Below are positions 6,795-15,300 of a DNA stretch of 26,135 nucleotides, piece by piece. The first letter of the stretch is position 1. Every line of letters starts with the position of its first letter. The DNA is taken from positions 1 through 26,135 of the forward strand of contig LNEX01000131.1 of the NCBI GenBank assembly GCA_001464165.1, written 5' to 3'. Source of the DNA: a bacterium Ga0077546 (GTDB lineage: Bacteria; Cyanobacteriota; Vampirovibrionia; Obscuribacterales; Obscuribacteraceae). The notes under the pieces are model-generated. The model was not told the origin of the DNA and made no database searches. It saw only the letters and a program-made list of their open reading frames with translations. Position numbers and translations under genes: made by a program.

Positions 6795-9619
6795 TGTTGC
6801 TGTTGTCTAAGATTGGTGAGCACGGCAATGAAAATATCAACCAAGAAAGGATCAAACTGCGATCCAGCTCCTTGCCGCAGTGAAGCTACAGCTTGATCAT
6901 GGGTCATTGCTGTGCGGTAAGGACGGTCTGAAATCATGGCATGGTAACTATCAACTATAGCTACAATTCTGGCTGCAAGCGGAATGTCTTCACCTTTAAG
7001 ACCGCTAGGAAATCCTGTGCCATCCCAGCGTTCGTGGTGATTTTCTAGTATCTCGCAAATGTCTTTCAATGCTCTAATTGGCCGCAATAGCTGAGCACCA
7101 AGTACAGGGTGCTGATTGACCATCTCGCGTTCTTCGCTAGTGAAGTAGCCTGGTTTAGTTAGTAGTTCAGTTGGTAGCTTCAATGTGCCCACATCATGCA
7201 ACAAACCAGCCACACGAATCTGTTCGATTTGAGTGGCTGACAGCCCCATAACTTTGCCTAACAGCTCCGACATGCGTGCCACTTCTAAATGGTGCGCTTT
7301 ATTGTAGTCAGAGCGGGCATAGAGGTTCTGAGCAAGTGCCTTTACCATTTCAACAACTTCGGGTACAAGCTCTTCTTTGTTCTGCGCCTCAAGTGAGACC
7401 GTGGGGGCGACAAAGTCTTCTAAGACCAGAGTGTGCTTACCTTCTGTTGTAATCTGAGATAAGACCTCTTCTGCCGATTTTTCACCCCCAGCTTTCAGCT
7501 CGCGCGGCTCGAACATGAGGTCAGAGGCTGTGTGTACTTGGTTACGACCGAGTCGCTTGGAGAGATAAAGAGCTTTGTCTGCCAGTTCTAGCAAGTGAGC
7601 TTGATCGGCTGCGTCGTCAGGGAATATGGCAATACCCAAGCTGGCTGTTACTGATAGATTGATACCATCGTGCAATATTACTTCTGAAGCCAGCGACTTT
7701 CGAATACGTTCTGCCACCACATGAGCCCCTTCCTGATTGACCTCAGGCAAGACAATCATGAATTCTTCGCCGCCATAGCGAATTGGGGTATCGACGTCGC
7801 GGCAGTTGTTCTTGATCAGCCTGGCCACGGCTTTGAGAACAGTATCACCTACAGGATGCCCGTAATTATCGTTGATAGATTTGAAGTGGTCGACGTCAAC
7901 CATTAAGACAGCTAGGTGTCTTTGATAGCGCTCGGCCATACGCAATTGCTCTGTTAGCTTCTCCTGGCCTGTGCGGTGGTTGTACAAAGTTGTGAGACCG
8001 TCTGTGGTGGCTTGCCTCTGCACACGAGCATAAAGTCTGGCATTAGTAACACCAGATGCAACTTGGTCGGCCACTGACTTCATAAAAGCTTCGTTGACGC
8101 GGTTCCAATTAGCCGGTATCTCGCCTTTGTAGCCAACTAGCAAACCAAGCAGCTTTTCACCGTAATGTACCGGAATATAGAAGAGAGACAATATGTTATA
8201 GCCAGACAAAACCTCTTCTCTGAAGGGGTCAAGTCTGCGGTCGTTAGCGACATCGTTAGCAATGATGGCCTGGTCTGCTTGGAAAAGTTTGCTGTAAAGT
8301 TCAAGTGTCTTTAGATCGCGACCATATTCGACGATACGATAAATATCATCGGTAACATACTCAACTCGAAGTGAGTCTTCAGGTTCTTCTTCGGATGGCA
8401 AAACAATAAAACAGCAATCAAGACCAAAATAGCCAGAAAGCTCTTCGAGCATTTCGGCTAGATTTTCTTTGATAGTAAATGATCGCCTAATAGTATTGCT
8501 GATACGGTGTAATAGCGACTCTTGATTGCGCAAAATGTCAGATTCTCGGCGCAATTGCTCAAGCAAGGTATTGCGCTGTAGCTGAGACTGTCTATCTTGA
8601 GAGAGCTGCTCGTGGGCTTTTTCAAGCCTTTGGGCGTAGTCTTCTAAGAGTTGCAATTGCACGGCTAATTCTTTTTCAATTTTTCTATGGCGTAGCGAAG
8701 ATTGCACTCTTGCCATTAGTTCAGAGTCAAAACAAGAATCTGTGAGGCAGTCATCAGCACCAACTACAAGTCCTTCTACTCTTGCTGCGGGATTGCTGTC
8801 CGGCGTGACGATTATTACTGGAATGTGTTTGAAATCGGCCGACTCTTTTATTACTTTGCAGAATCCGAATCCAGTTGAACCAGAAATATTGCTGTCGACA
8901 ATAATTAAGTCGACTCTATTTTCAGAAAGAATCTGCAGTGATTTTTCTTCGGAGTCAGATTCGAGCACTCGATACTTTTCGCCCAGGGTGCGCGAAAAAC
9001 GACGTCTTACGACTCTATTTGAGTGCAGAATCAAAACATGATCAATATCTAGCTGCTCTGCTTTTGTGGCTGTAGGTTGCAAGACTTTCTCATGCTCACC
9101 AGCAGCCTGAAAAAATAGTTGGGTGCGATTGGCCAAGTGCTCGCCCATTAAGCGCAGAGTTTGCAAATCTTGGTTGGTCACTTCGCGAGAAGCATCAAAC
9201 GAAATAACCCGAATTAGTCCTTTGACATTGCCGGCTCGTTGAGATGAATCGGCCATTACCGGCACGATGGCATAAGGAAACTCTTGTGTGTCGCCATCTA
9301 TAGTGGAAAAAGCACGGCCAAGCCAGGGGCGCAAAGTCGATTTAACTTTCTGTGCCACCAGTGAATTTGCCACTGCCAGAGGTTGTTTGTTTTCATCAGT
9401 TAAGTTTCTTACGGACTTGCGTGCTTCTTCTTTGCTCTTGTCGCTCTCTTCACCCGAAAATGTGATGACATTGACAATCTCGTGTCCTGAAACAAGATCT
9501 ATAAAGCCGAAATCAAAGCCTAAGACTTGGCAAATATGGCGTTGTACCGCATCCAAGAACTCTTCCTTGGGTGCTGGCCCAGTGGGTGCTGGCTCTGCCT
9601 GTCTGCTTTCGGTTTCCAC
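6791..9619 (-). CDS. GAF-receiver-GAF-GGDEF-HD-GYP protein (bifunctional cyclic-di-GMP synthase/phosphodiesterase)
   Basis: A 942-aa soluble signalling protein with no membrane segment. Domain order: N-terminal GAF-like region (about 20-172), receiver (193-315), coiled coil (320-370), second GAF (380-530), GGDEF (535-700) and HD-GYP (760-935). The cyclase site is GGEEF at 616-620, preceded by RDVD exactly five residues upstream, an intact inhibitory I-site. The phosphodiesterase keeps HD (808-809) and HHERWDGTGFP, so GYP is GFP (869-871), and HDxGK is HDVGT. Both activities are therefore plausible. The receiver keeps Asp242 but lacks the acidic pair (ILHSN) and the conserved Lys (LTDSCF for LTKPF). 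It starts at GTG 9619, 40 bp after asnB, and overlaps the hydrolase start by four bases. Confidence 0.92.
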   Translation of the reverse strand: METESRQAEPAPTGPAPKEEFLDAVQRHICQVLGFDFGFIDLVSGHEIVNVITFSGEESDKSKEEARKSVRNLTDENKQPLAVANSLVAQKVKSTLRPWLGRAFSTIDGDTQEFPYAIVPVMADSSQRAGNVKGLIRVISFDASREVTNQDLQTLRLMGEHLANRTQLFFQAAGEHEKVLQPTATKAEQLDIDHVLILHSNRVVRRRFSRTLGEKYRVLESDSEEKSLQILSENRVDLIIVDSNISGSTGFGFCKVIKESADFKHIPVIIVTPDSNPAARVEGLVVGADDCLTDSCFDSELMARVQSSLRHRKIEKELAVQLQLLEDYAQRLEKAHEQLSQDRQSQLQRNTLLEQLRRESDILRNQESLLHRISNTIRRSFTIKENLAEMLEELSGYFGLDCCFIVLPSEEEPEDSLRVEYVTDDIYRIVEYGRDLKTLELYSKLFQADQAIIANDVANDRRLDPFREEVLSGYNILSLFYIPVHYGEKLLGLLVGYKGEIPANWNRVNEAFMKSVADQVASGVTNARLYARVQRQATTDGLTTLYNHRTGQEKLTEQLRMAERYQRHLAVLMVDVDHFKSINDNYGHPVGDTVLKAVARLIKNNCRDVDTPIRYGGEEFMIVLPEVNQEGAHVVAERIRKSLASEVILHDGINLSVTASLGIAIFPDDAADQAHLLELADKALYLSKRLGRNQVHTASDLMFEPRELKAGGEKSAEEVLSQITTEGKHTLVLEDFVAPTVSLEAQNKEELVPEVVEMVKALAQNLYARSDYNKAHHLEVARMSELLGKVMGLSATQIEQIRVAGLLHDVGTLKLPTELLTKPGYFTSEEREMVNQHPVLGAQLLRPIRALKDICEILENHHERWDGTGFPSGLKGEDIPLAARIVAIVDSYHAMISDRPYRTAMTHDQAVASLRQGAGSQFDPFLVDIFIAVLTNLRQQQQ

Positions 9620-9659
9620 AATTAGTCTCTTTCTTTTCTTGTTTTTAACAGATCAGCCA

Positions 9660-11567
9660 TTAGACAAAGAATTTCTTCCACCACCACTGAAACATCAAGA
9701 GTGTCCATAACTCTTTGCGTCTATCGGCCTTTTGACTCATATGCTCCTGAACGAGACGATTGATATACGGCCACTGGAAGATTCCTTGCCTCTTTATGAA
9801 AGATTCTCCTAATAGTTCATCTACCACGGGACGGAACTCATTCCGCAGCCATTTGGCAACGGGTATGCCGAAACCCTTCTTGGGCCGCTTCATTATGTAG
9901 TCAGGTAAGTAAGGCGCCACCGCCTTCTTCAGCAGATATTTAGTTGTCAAGCCGTGCACCTTAAGTTCTGGCGGCAATTTCAAGGCAAACTCAACCAAGG
10001 GGTAGGCTAAGAAAGGTAAGCGCACTTCTAATGAGGCAGCCATAGAGGCCCTGTCAGACTTAACCAAGAGGTCGTCCGGAAGATAAGTAGTCATATCAAG
10101 ACGCATAATGTTGTTGATTACATCATGGACGCTGCCCCTGGGTGTATGGCCGTTGAGGTGCACTAAGGGGAGATCACCAAGAATATTTTCTTCCATGGTT
10201 TCGGCCAAAATTTGGTGTTCTGGCATGAGCAGCTGCGGCTGGTCTGCCATTCTAATAGAGCCCATCCAGCGCAAATGCCGGCGCACGGCGGGTTCGGCTG
10301 CTGCACCGATGAAGCGCTTAACTTTAAAATCAAAACTGAGGTTATTCATATTTACAGGTAAAGAATTTAGAGCTGGCTCAAGCAGGCCTTGGCGCAATGC
10401 TTGGGGCATTAGGCCCCACATTGGGGCAAATTTATGGGCCTGATAGGTGGGATAACCGCCAAATAGCTCATCGCCCCCTTCGCCAGCCAAGGCCACGGTG
10501 ACGTGCTTTTTCGTCATTTTAGAGAGTGAATAAGTCGGCACTATGGAGGCATCGGCTAGGGGTTCATCCAACACTTCCCAAAGCTCAGAAAGGGTTTCAA
10601 AACCTAGTTCTGGCGAGAATGTCACAACTTCATGGTCAGCTCCGATATGTTTGGCTACTGCGAGAGCATGCGATGATTCGTCGAATGACTTGTCGTCAAA
10701 ACCAATTGAGAAAGTTTTCACGGGCGAACTCGAGAATTGGCTAGCCAGGGCAGCTATACATGAAGAATCAATGCCGCCCGAGAGAAATACTCCAAGAGGC
10801 ACCTCTGAGATTAGTCTCAGTTCGATAGAGCGCTTAAGCAGCCGCACAAGCTCCTCTTGCGCTTCTCCTTCAGAAATTTTCTCAGTTTTAATGTCGGGCA
10901 GCCAATAACGTTCAATTTTGATTTGGCCGCCTTCAACGACCATGTAGTGTGCCGGTGGCAGCTTACTTATACCCTTGAAAATTGAATGTGGGCTGGGCAC
11001 GTACTCTAGGCTTAAATATTTTTGCATGGCCAAACTGTCAAGCTCGCGTTTAGCCTTGGGGTGAGTGAGAATTCCCTTAATTTCAGAGCCGAAGATAAAG
11101 GTGCTGTCGAATACTCCGTAGTGCAATGGTTTCTCGCCTAAGCGATCGCGGGCAATGAAGAGCCTTTGTTTGCGTGAATCAAAGATGGCAAAAGAGAACA
11201 TGCCTTCAAGATATTGCAGACAGCCAGTACCGTATTCTTCGTAGAGGTGCACGATACATTCGGTATCAGACTTGGTGACAAGAGTATGGCCCAGCGACAA
11301 AACCCGCTCTTGTAGCTCTTGAAAGTTATAAATTTCGCCATTGAAAACAATCCAGACTTTACCGTCTTCGTTGCCGATAGGCTGCTGACCGCCAGAAACA
11401 TCGATGATTGCTAGTCGCGTCATGCCGATAGCAGCTGGTCCAATCAGCTTCATGCCTTCTTCGTCTGGGCCGCGATGGGCAATGCTATGGCACATCGCGC
11501 TAAGGTGATTGTCTTTCTCGGTGAGTGGCTCACCATTTAAATTGAGGTACCCGACTATGCCGCACAT
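9660..11567 (-). CDS. asnB: Asparagine synthetase (glutamine-hydrolysing)
   Basis: 635 aa, normal for class B asparagine synthetases. It starts MCGIVGY, so Cys2 is the N-terminal nucleophile of the glutaminase (Ntn) domain, with HRGPDEEG and the FNGEIYN segment following. The synthetase half has the PP-loop SGGIDSS at 263-269, which binds ATP to adenylate aspartate, and the GEGGDELFGGYP motif. Ammonia released from glutamine is transferred to beta-aspartyl-AMP to give asparagine. Some members of this family instead act in cell-wall or exopolysaccharide amidation; no such cluster is visible here. AGGA lies eight bases before ATG 11567. It heads the likely asnB, c-di-GMP enzyme, hydrolase transcription unit. 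Confidence 0.95.
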   Translation of the reverse strand: MCGIVGYLNLNGEPLTEKDNHLSAMCHSIAHRGPDEEGMKLIGPAAIGMTRLAIIDVSGGQQPIGNEDGKVWIVFNGEIYNFQELQERVLSLGHTLVTKSDTECIVHLYEEYGTGCLQYLEGMFSFAIFDSRKQRLFIARDRLGEKPLHYGVFDSTFIFGSEIKGILTHPKAKRELDSLAMQKYLSLEYVPSPHSIFKGISKLPPAHYMVVEGGQIKIERYWLPDIKTEKISEGEAQEELVRLLKRSIELRLISEVPLGVFLSGGIDSSCIAALASQFSSSPVKTFSIGFDDKSFDESSHALAVAKHIGADHEVVTFSPELGFETLSELWEVLDEPLADASIVPTYSLSKMTKKHVTVALAGEGGDELFGGYPTYQAHKFAPMWGLMPQALRQGLLEPALNSLPVNMNNLSFDFKVKRFIGAAAEPAVRRHLRWMGSIRMADQPQLLMPEHQILAETMEENILGDLPLVHLNGHTPRGSVHDVINNIMRLDMTTYLPDDLLVKSDRASMAASLEVRLPFLAYPLVEFALKLPPELKVHGLTTKYLLKKAVAPYLPDYIMKRPKKGFGIPVAKWLRNEFRPVVDELLGESFIKRQGIFQWPYINRLVQEHMSQKADRRKELWTLLMFQWWWKKFFV

Positions 11568-11642
11568 AATTGCTATCCTAAAACTTGTATGGTGCGTCTA
11601 ATTGTCCTGTATTTGAGGCGATAGGGCATTAGATTTGAGTGT

Positions 11643-11660
11643 TTCTACAGTTTTGTAGAA
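11643..11660. promoter_or_regulatory. Inverted repeat upstream of mpg
   Basis: TTCTACA-GTTT-TGTAGAA is a perfect 7-bp inverted repeat in the gap between divergent asnB and mpg, ending one base before the long inverted repeat begins. It could be an operator or an RNA hairpin in the mpg leader; there is no T-run for a terminator. Confidence 0.3.
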
Positions 11661-11661
11661 G

Positions 11662-11720
11662 TTTATGGACAAATAGATATAGAGAAGATAGCAAAATGGC
11701 CTCTAGATCACTGCCTCTTG
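11662..11720 (+). repeat. 59-bp perfect inverted repeat, left arm (covers mpg start)
   Basis: These 59 bases are exactly the reverse complement of 12112-12170, checked base by base, with a 391-nt spacer. The match stops cleanly on both sides (11661 G against 12171 A; 11721 C against 12111 A). This arm contains the ribosome-binding region, the ATG at 11696 and the first eight codons of mpg, so it is the original copy. Confidence 0.97.
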
Positions 11721-12224
11721 CGTTTTTCCAGCAGCCTACCCTGACTGTTGCTCGACATTTATTGGGTAAGATTTTGGTGCGTCAATTTGAGGAGACTACG
11801 ATTGCAGCTGAGATTGTAGAAGTGGAGGCTTACACTGCCGACGATCCAGCTTGTCATGCCTTTAGTGGTAAACGCCCTCGCTGTGAAGTGATGTTTGGAC
11901 CACCAGGATATGCATATGTTTATTTTATCTATGGCATGTATTACTGTCTAAACGTTGTTACTGAGGTAGACGGCATCGCAGGTGCTGTGCTGATTAGAGG
12001 CTTAGCAGAGAGAGGAAAGGTAGGCGATGAAAAACTTTTTAGTGGTCCCGGTAAACTTTGTCGGCAATTGCAAATTGATCTGAAATTTAATGGCCTGCCC
12101 CTCTTTGATCACAAGAGGCAGTGATCTAGAGGCCATTTTGCTATCTTCTCTATATCTATTTGTCCATAAAAGGCCATGGCGTTTCTATCTCAAGGATGAC
12201 AAAAGTGTCTCAGGGCGGAAGTAA
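11696..12224 (+). pseudogene. mpg: DNA-3-methyladenine glycosylase, interrupted near the C-terminus
   Basis: AAG/MPG-family glycosylase that removes alkylated purines such as 3-methyladenine. The intact part starts MASRSLPLAFFQQPT at ATG 11696 and includes LARHLLGK-type, EIVEVEAYTADDPACHA (catalytic Glu region), MFGPPGYAYVYFIYGMYYCLNVV and SGPGKLCR motifs. The frame then runs into the right arm of the inverted repeat and stops at TGA 12122-12124, after 142 residues rather than the usual 190-210. Just past the repeat, in another frame, 12174-12224 encodes PWRFYLKDDKSVSGRK and a TAA, which is the normal family C-terminus. About 25-35 residues, including the expected RIGI-type segment, are missing. 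The inverted copy has thus replaced an internal piece of the gene. Loss of function is likely unless this is an assembly error. Confidence 0.88.
12112..12170 (+). repeat. 59-bp perfect inverted repeat, right arm (inserted copy inside mpg)
   Basis: Exact reverse complement of 11662-11720. Glycosylase coding sequence stops making sense at about 12112 and resumes at about 12171, so this arm is the foreign copy. It supplies the premature TGA at 12122-12124. It also contains a TTG at 12160 in frame with the VanZ gene, which should not be taken as that gene's start. Confidence 0.97.
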
Positions 12225-12663
12225 ATTCAATATTTTTTTCGGCCGCTATCTTTTCTGGGGCTTGGCGATGCTTTGGATGCTTGTGATATTTGCATTCTCT
12301 CACCAAGCGCACTCGGGGGCCTATACCGAAGCCTATTTACAAGAAGCCAATGTTCCTATTCGCAAGCTTGCCCATATGTTTGAATTTGCCGTTTTAGCTG
12401 TGCTTTATCAAGCGGCCCTAGCTGGTTACTTACTAGCGCCCAGCGAGGCAGGCGAAAAAAACAAATTGAAAAATTACTGGCTTGCTTTAGTTTTAGCGCT
12501 TCTATACGCCTTGTCTGATGAATTCCATCAAGCCTTTGTTCCTGGTCGCAGCGCTTCTTTATTTGATGCCGCTATTGATGCTACTGGAGCTTTAGCTGGA
12601 TTGACATGTGCCTACTGGCTGCGACGAATTCTTGCTAGCGATGCTGCTCAGAGGCGGCACTAG
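12205..12663 (+). CDS. VanZ-like membrane protein
   Basis: About 153 aa with four hydrophobic segments. The conserved VanZ-family segment is complete: KLAHMFEFAVLA in the second helix region and SDEFHQAFVPGRSASLFDAAID followed by a glycine-rich last helix. VanZ itself gives low teicoplanin resistance; most family members have no known role. I chose GTG 12205 because AAGGA lies eight bases upstream. ATG 12196 is also in frame but has AAGG directly against it. Either start falls inside the mpg C-terminal remnant (stop at 12222-12224), which suggests mpg and this gene were translated from one message. The 3' end overlaps the convergent minus-strand gene by 29 bp. Confidence 0.8.
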   Translation: MSQGGSKFNIFFGRYLFWGLAMLWMLVIFAFSHQAHSGAYTEAYLQEANVPIRKLAHMFEFAVLAVLYQAALAGYLLAPSEAGEKNKLKNYWLALVLALLYALSDEFHQAFVPGRSASLFDAAIDATGALAGLTCAYWLRRILASDAAQRRH

Positions 12664-13789
12664 TAGTAGCAGTCGCATTAACATCTGTAGGGGTAGGCAC
12701 AGCAGCATTTGCTTGAGCCGTTATGTCTTTTTGCTCGCTGACGAGTAGCTTGCCACTCGCATCTTGAATAATTGAAAGACGGATAACCACAGCTGTGGGA
12801 GTCGTACCTGATGCACCAATCAGATTGCCTTTAACGTCTACTTGATAGTTGCCTGGTGAAATTGTGGTGGGCACAACTGATTCAATGCGTACTTCTTGGT
12901 CTTGAGGTAATGCTCTTAGTTGGCTTCTTGTGAGAGGAAAATTGGTTTCTTTCCAGTATCGATCAGCCAGATCGCTAGTCATCATCGCCATGGCCTTAAT
13001 TTGTGCTTGGCGATAGCTATCCTTGCGGAAATTAAGCATGTCTAGTACAAAAGTTCTAGCTGTTTCTTCTAGTGATAAGCTTCCAGATAGCCCCACTTTA
13101 GCTGGGCTTGGTGTCGCTGCAATCGGAGCGCCAGCAAATGGTTTAGAGGTCAAGAACACTACCGTTGATACTGCCGTAGTAATTAGAACGGCTAGCGCCA
13201 AACCGGCCATAAGCATCAATTTTTTCTGGGTGACCAGTTCAAATAATGCCTCTGGAACACTAACAGGAAATGCTTTCTTAACCCGGCGGCGTTGAGCCAG
13301 TTCGGGATATTCGCGGGCGACAAAAGAATCGAAATCTGATTCAGCCGGAGGGCGTTCTGACCCAACTGCCAGTCTTTGCCGAGAAGCTGGCTCTGGTGAA
13401 AGTTCCCCTACAAGATTGGAAAGTCGGCGCAATTCGTCAGGAGTGAGAGTAACAGCGCTTGACGGAGGTGTACCAACTTTGCGCCGCACCGATAGAGTGG
13501 CTTTGTCTTTAGCCCCTTTGAAAACAAGCATAAAGCCTGACTGTGTCTCTAGCTGACATTCTTTGTCTAGTAGCAAATTTCCTAAATCAGCATCAACATC
13601 ATGGCTGCGATAGCTGCTGTGCAACGGAAGAGGTTCAGCACTCAAGCTCGAACGCGAAGCGTAGATAGGACGCTCTTGTCTCTCTCCATAGAGATAGTCA
13701 AGATCATCGTCTAGGCGATTAGCTCCGAGATTCTCATTGTCGTCTTGCCCATAATTATTGTTTGGGCCGTCATTATTGCCGAAGATCAT
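12635..13789 (-). CDS. Single-pass membrane protein of unknown function
   Basis: 384 aa, not recognised. The N-terminal 80 residues are Asn/Asp-rich and probably disordered. Residues 80-130 form a small beta-like segment (SGFMLVFKGAKDKATLSVRRK) ending in LTPDELRRLSNLV. A transmembrane helix lies at about 192-214 (LMLMAGLALAVLITTAVSTVVF). The extracytoplasmic part begins with a Pro/Ser linker, then SLEETARTFVLDMLNFRKDSYRQ and beta strands up to about 365, a helix-then-sheet order like NTF2/VirB8-TraE type domains; that comparison is speculative. An Ala/Thr-rich tail ends the protein. GGTG lies just before the ATG, and TATACT at 13814-13819 is a possible -10 box. It is separated from rpoD by a strong terminator. 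Confidence 0.65.
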   Translation of the reverse strand: MIFGNNDGPNNNYGQDDNENLGANRLDDDLDYLYGERQERPIYASRSSLSAEPLPLHSSYRSHDVDADLGNLLLDKECQLETQSGFMLVFKGAKDKATLSVRRKVGTPPSSAVTLTPDELRRLSNLVGELSPEPASRQRLAVGSERPPAESDFDSFVAREYPELAQRRRVKKAFPVSVPEALFELVTQKKLMLMAGLALAVLITTAVSTVVFLTSKPFAGAPIAATPSPAKVGLSGSLSLEETARTFVLDMLNFRKDSYRQAQIKAMAMMTSDLADRYWKETNFPLTRSQLRALPQDQEVRIESVVPTTISPGNYQVDVKGNLIGASGTTPTAVVIRLSIIQDASGKLLVSEQKDITAQANAAVPTPTDVNATATTSAASEQHR

Positions 13790-13857
13790 CTTGCACCGTA
13801 TAAGTTGTCATCTAGTATAAGAGGTGTGGCAAAAAGTGAGTTACCATCTGCAACAAG

Positions 13858-13899
13858 ATAAAAAAGTATTAGGCCCGGTCTAAGTTAACCGGGCCTAAT
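13858..13899 (-). terminator. rpoD intrinsic terminator (possibly bidirectional)
   Basis: A perfect 12-bp stem (ATTAGGCCCGGT / ACCGGGCCTAAT) with an 8-nt loop, directly after the rpoD stop. On the minus strand it is followed within three bases by a run of six T. On the plus strand it is also followed by a T-run, so it could work both ways. Confidence 0.9.
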
Positions 13900-13907
13900 G
13901 ATTTTTT

Positions 13908-14933
13908 TTAGAGGTATTCTCTCAATCTTGAAGAGCGGCCTGGTTGTCTGAGCTTTCTCAAAGCCTTGAACTCAATTTGTCTAACTCTTTCACGAGTTAC
14001 GGCAAACAGTTGACCAACTTCTTCTAGTGTTCTTTGGCGACCATCGTCAAGACCGAAGCGCAGACGCAATACATCGCGTTCGCGTGGTGTCAGCTCATTG
14101 AGCATCTTGGCCAAATCTTGGCGCAGTAGCTCATGAGTGACAGTAGTTTCTGGTCTGTCGGTTTCTGCATCTTCAATGAAATCGCCAAGGCGAGAATCTT
14201 CTTCTTTGCCGATGGGAGTCTCTAATGAAATTGGCTCTTTGGCTGCTTTGATGATCTCGTGTAGTTTTACAATGGAGACATCCATCGACTTGGCCAACTC
14301 TTGCTCTGTTGGTTTGCGATTTAGTTCTTGAGCCAGTTGTCTTGTTACTTTCTTGAGCTTATTGATGGTCTCAACCATGTGTACGGGGACACGGATGGTG
14401 CGTGACTTGTCTGCCAAAGCTCTTGTGATGGCTTGACGGATCCACCATGTGGCATAAGTTGAGAACTTATAGCCTCTTTCATGGTCGAACTTTTCGGATG
14501 CCCGAATTAGACCAAGGTTTCCTTCTTGAATTAGATCGAGGAAGGAAAGACCGCGTCCAATGTACTTCTTAGCGATAGAGACAACTAAACGCAGGTTAGC
14601 TTGTACAAGCTTACGTTTTGCCATCATGTCGCCCTGCAAAATCTTGCGGGCCAGCTCAATTTCTTCGTCTGGTTTAAGAAGTTGTATGCGACCAATCTCT
14701 CTTAGATATAAGCGCACTGAATCTTCTGTTGCAACTTCTCTGGCAGAGGGCAGCTCTACTGGTTCATCATCATCATCAAGATCATTTTCTTCATCGTCTA
14801 AAATGGTGAATTTATCATCTTCGTCAATGAGATCGAGCTCTTCTAGCTCGTTTCTTTTAGCGATGTTTTCGTCCTCTACTAGGACGCCATTGTTCATGCC
14901 GCGCTCGGTATCCGGGGACTTGCTTTTAGCCAT
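13908..14933 (-). CDS. rpoD: Primary (sigma-70) RNA polymerase sigma factor
   Basis: 341 aa; directs core RNA polymerase to -10/-35 promoters. After a strongly acidic N-terminus (residues 25-60) the sigma regions follow in order: 1.2 ([16 protein letters not shown]), 2.1-2.4 ([48 protein letters not shown]), region 3, and 4.2 ([19 protein letters not shown]). It ends in LREYL, the usual end of primary sigma factors. It has no long region 1.1 or non-conserved insert, so it is of the short type seen in cyanobacteria and Gram-positives rather than the 610-aa proteobacterial form. GAGGAA lies five bases before ATG 14933. dnaG, a frequent neighbour, is not here. Confidence 0.96.
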   Translation of the reverse strand: MAKSKSPDTERGMNNGVLVEDENIAKRNELEELDLIDEDDKFTILDDEENDLDDDDEPVELPSAREVATEDSVRLYLREIGRIQLLKPDEEIELARKILQGDMMAKRKLVQANLRLVVSIAKKYIGRGLSFLDLIQEGNLGLIRASEKFDHERGYKFSTYATWWIRQAITRALADKSRTIRVPVHMVETINKLKKVTRQLAQELNRKPTEQELAKSMDVSIVKLHEIIKAAKEPISLETPIGKEEDSRLGDFIEDAETDRPETTVTHELLRQDLAKMLNELTPRERDVLRLRFGLDDGRQRTLEEVGQLFAVTRERVRQIEFKALRKLRQPGRSSRLREYL

Positions 14934-15300
14934 GAGGTTCCTCGTGAATTGCTTCTGTTACTGGTGCCAACGAGTCTGTCAAAGCGTTTACCTGTGCATC
15001 CGTTCTTTATATGACTTCATGTCCCCGGAAGGACCATTTGATATGGATGAGGTAAGAGTTTTGAGTAGTTAAGGTTTGATCGACAATTTCATCCTAAGTG
15101 CGTTTTACGTATCCAAGTGGGATCTACACATTTCCGTAATTATTCAAGGAAACACCATTGGGGTAAATACGTAATAACCTCCAGATTCATTGCTTGGCAA
15201 CGCCTTAAGGCTAGTATAAGTGCGCTCAAGCAACTGTGCCCGTTTCGTTAAGTGAGTTTAAATGCATAAGCAAAACTATTGCATATCCCGAAAGGCTTTG
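14934..15300 (-). promoter_or_regulatory. rpoD upstream region with candidate promoters
   Basis: 367 bp without a gene between uvrB and rpoD. Candidate minus-strand promoters: TTGACA (14977-14982) with a 16-bp spacer to TAACAG (14955-14960), giving a leader of about 20 nt; and a TATACT -10-like box at 15213-15218 in CTTATACTAG, a sequence also found upstream of the 12635-13789 gene, but with no good -35. A 10-bp palindrome GCCTTAAGGC lies at 15202-15211, and TGCATA is repeated directly 17 bases apart near 15263-15285. No clear uvrB terminator is seen. These are by-eye matches only. Confidence 0.35.

Noticed and set aside
6770..6806. CAACAG-type simple repeat at the junction of the c-di-GMP and hydrolase genes
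   Set aside because: It encodes the terminal Gln run of one protein and the first Thr codons of the next; short coding low complexity explains it.
11662..12170. Insertion sequence bounded by 59-bp terminal inverted repeats
   Set aside because: The 391-bp interior is glycosylase coding sequence rather than transposase, there is no target-site duplication, and one arm is native mpg sequence.
12160..12195. Upstream TTG start for the VanZ-like gene
   Set aside because: The extra codons lie in the inverted-repeat copy and in out-of-frame mpg sequence, so they are not native to this gene.
14560..15072. 170-codon plus-strand frame opposite the rpoD N-terminus
   Set aside because: It is Ser/Arg-rich antisense of the acidic rpoD N-terminus, a typical shadow of Asp/Glu codons.
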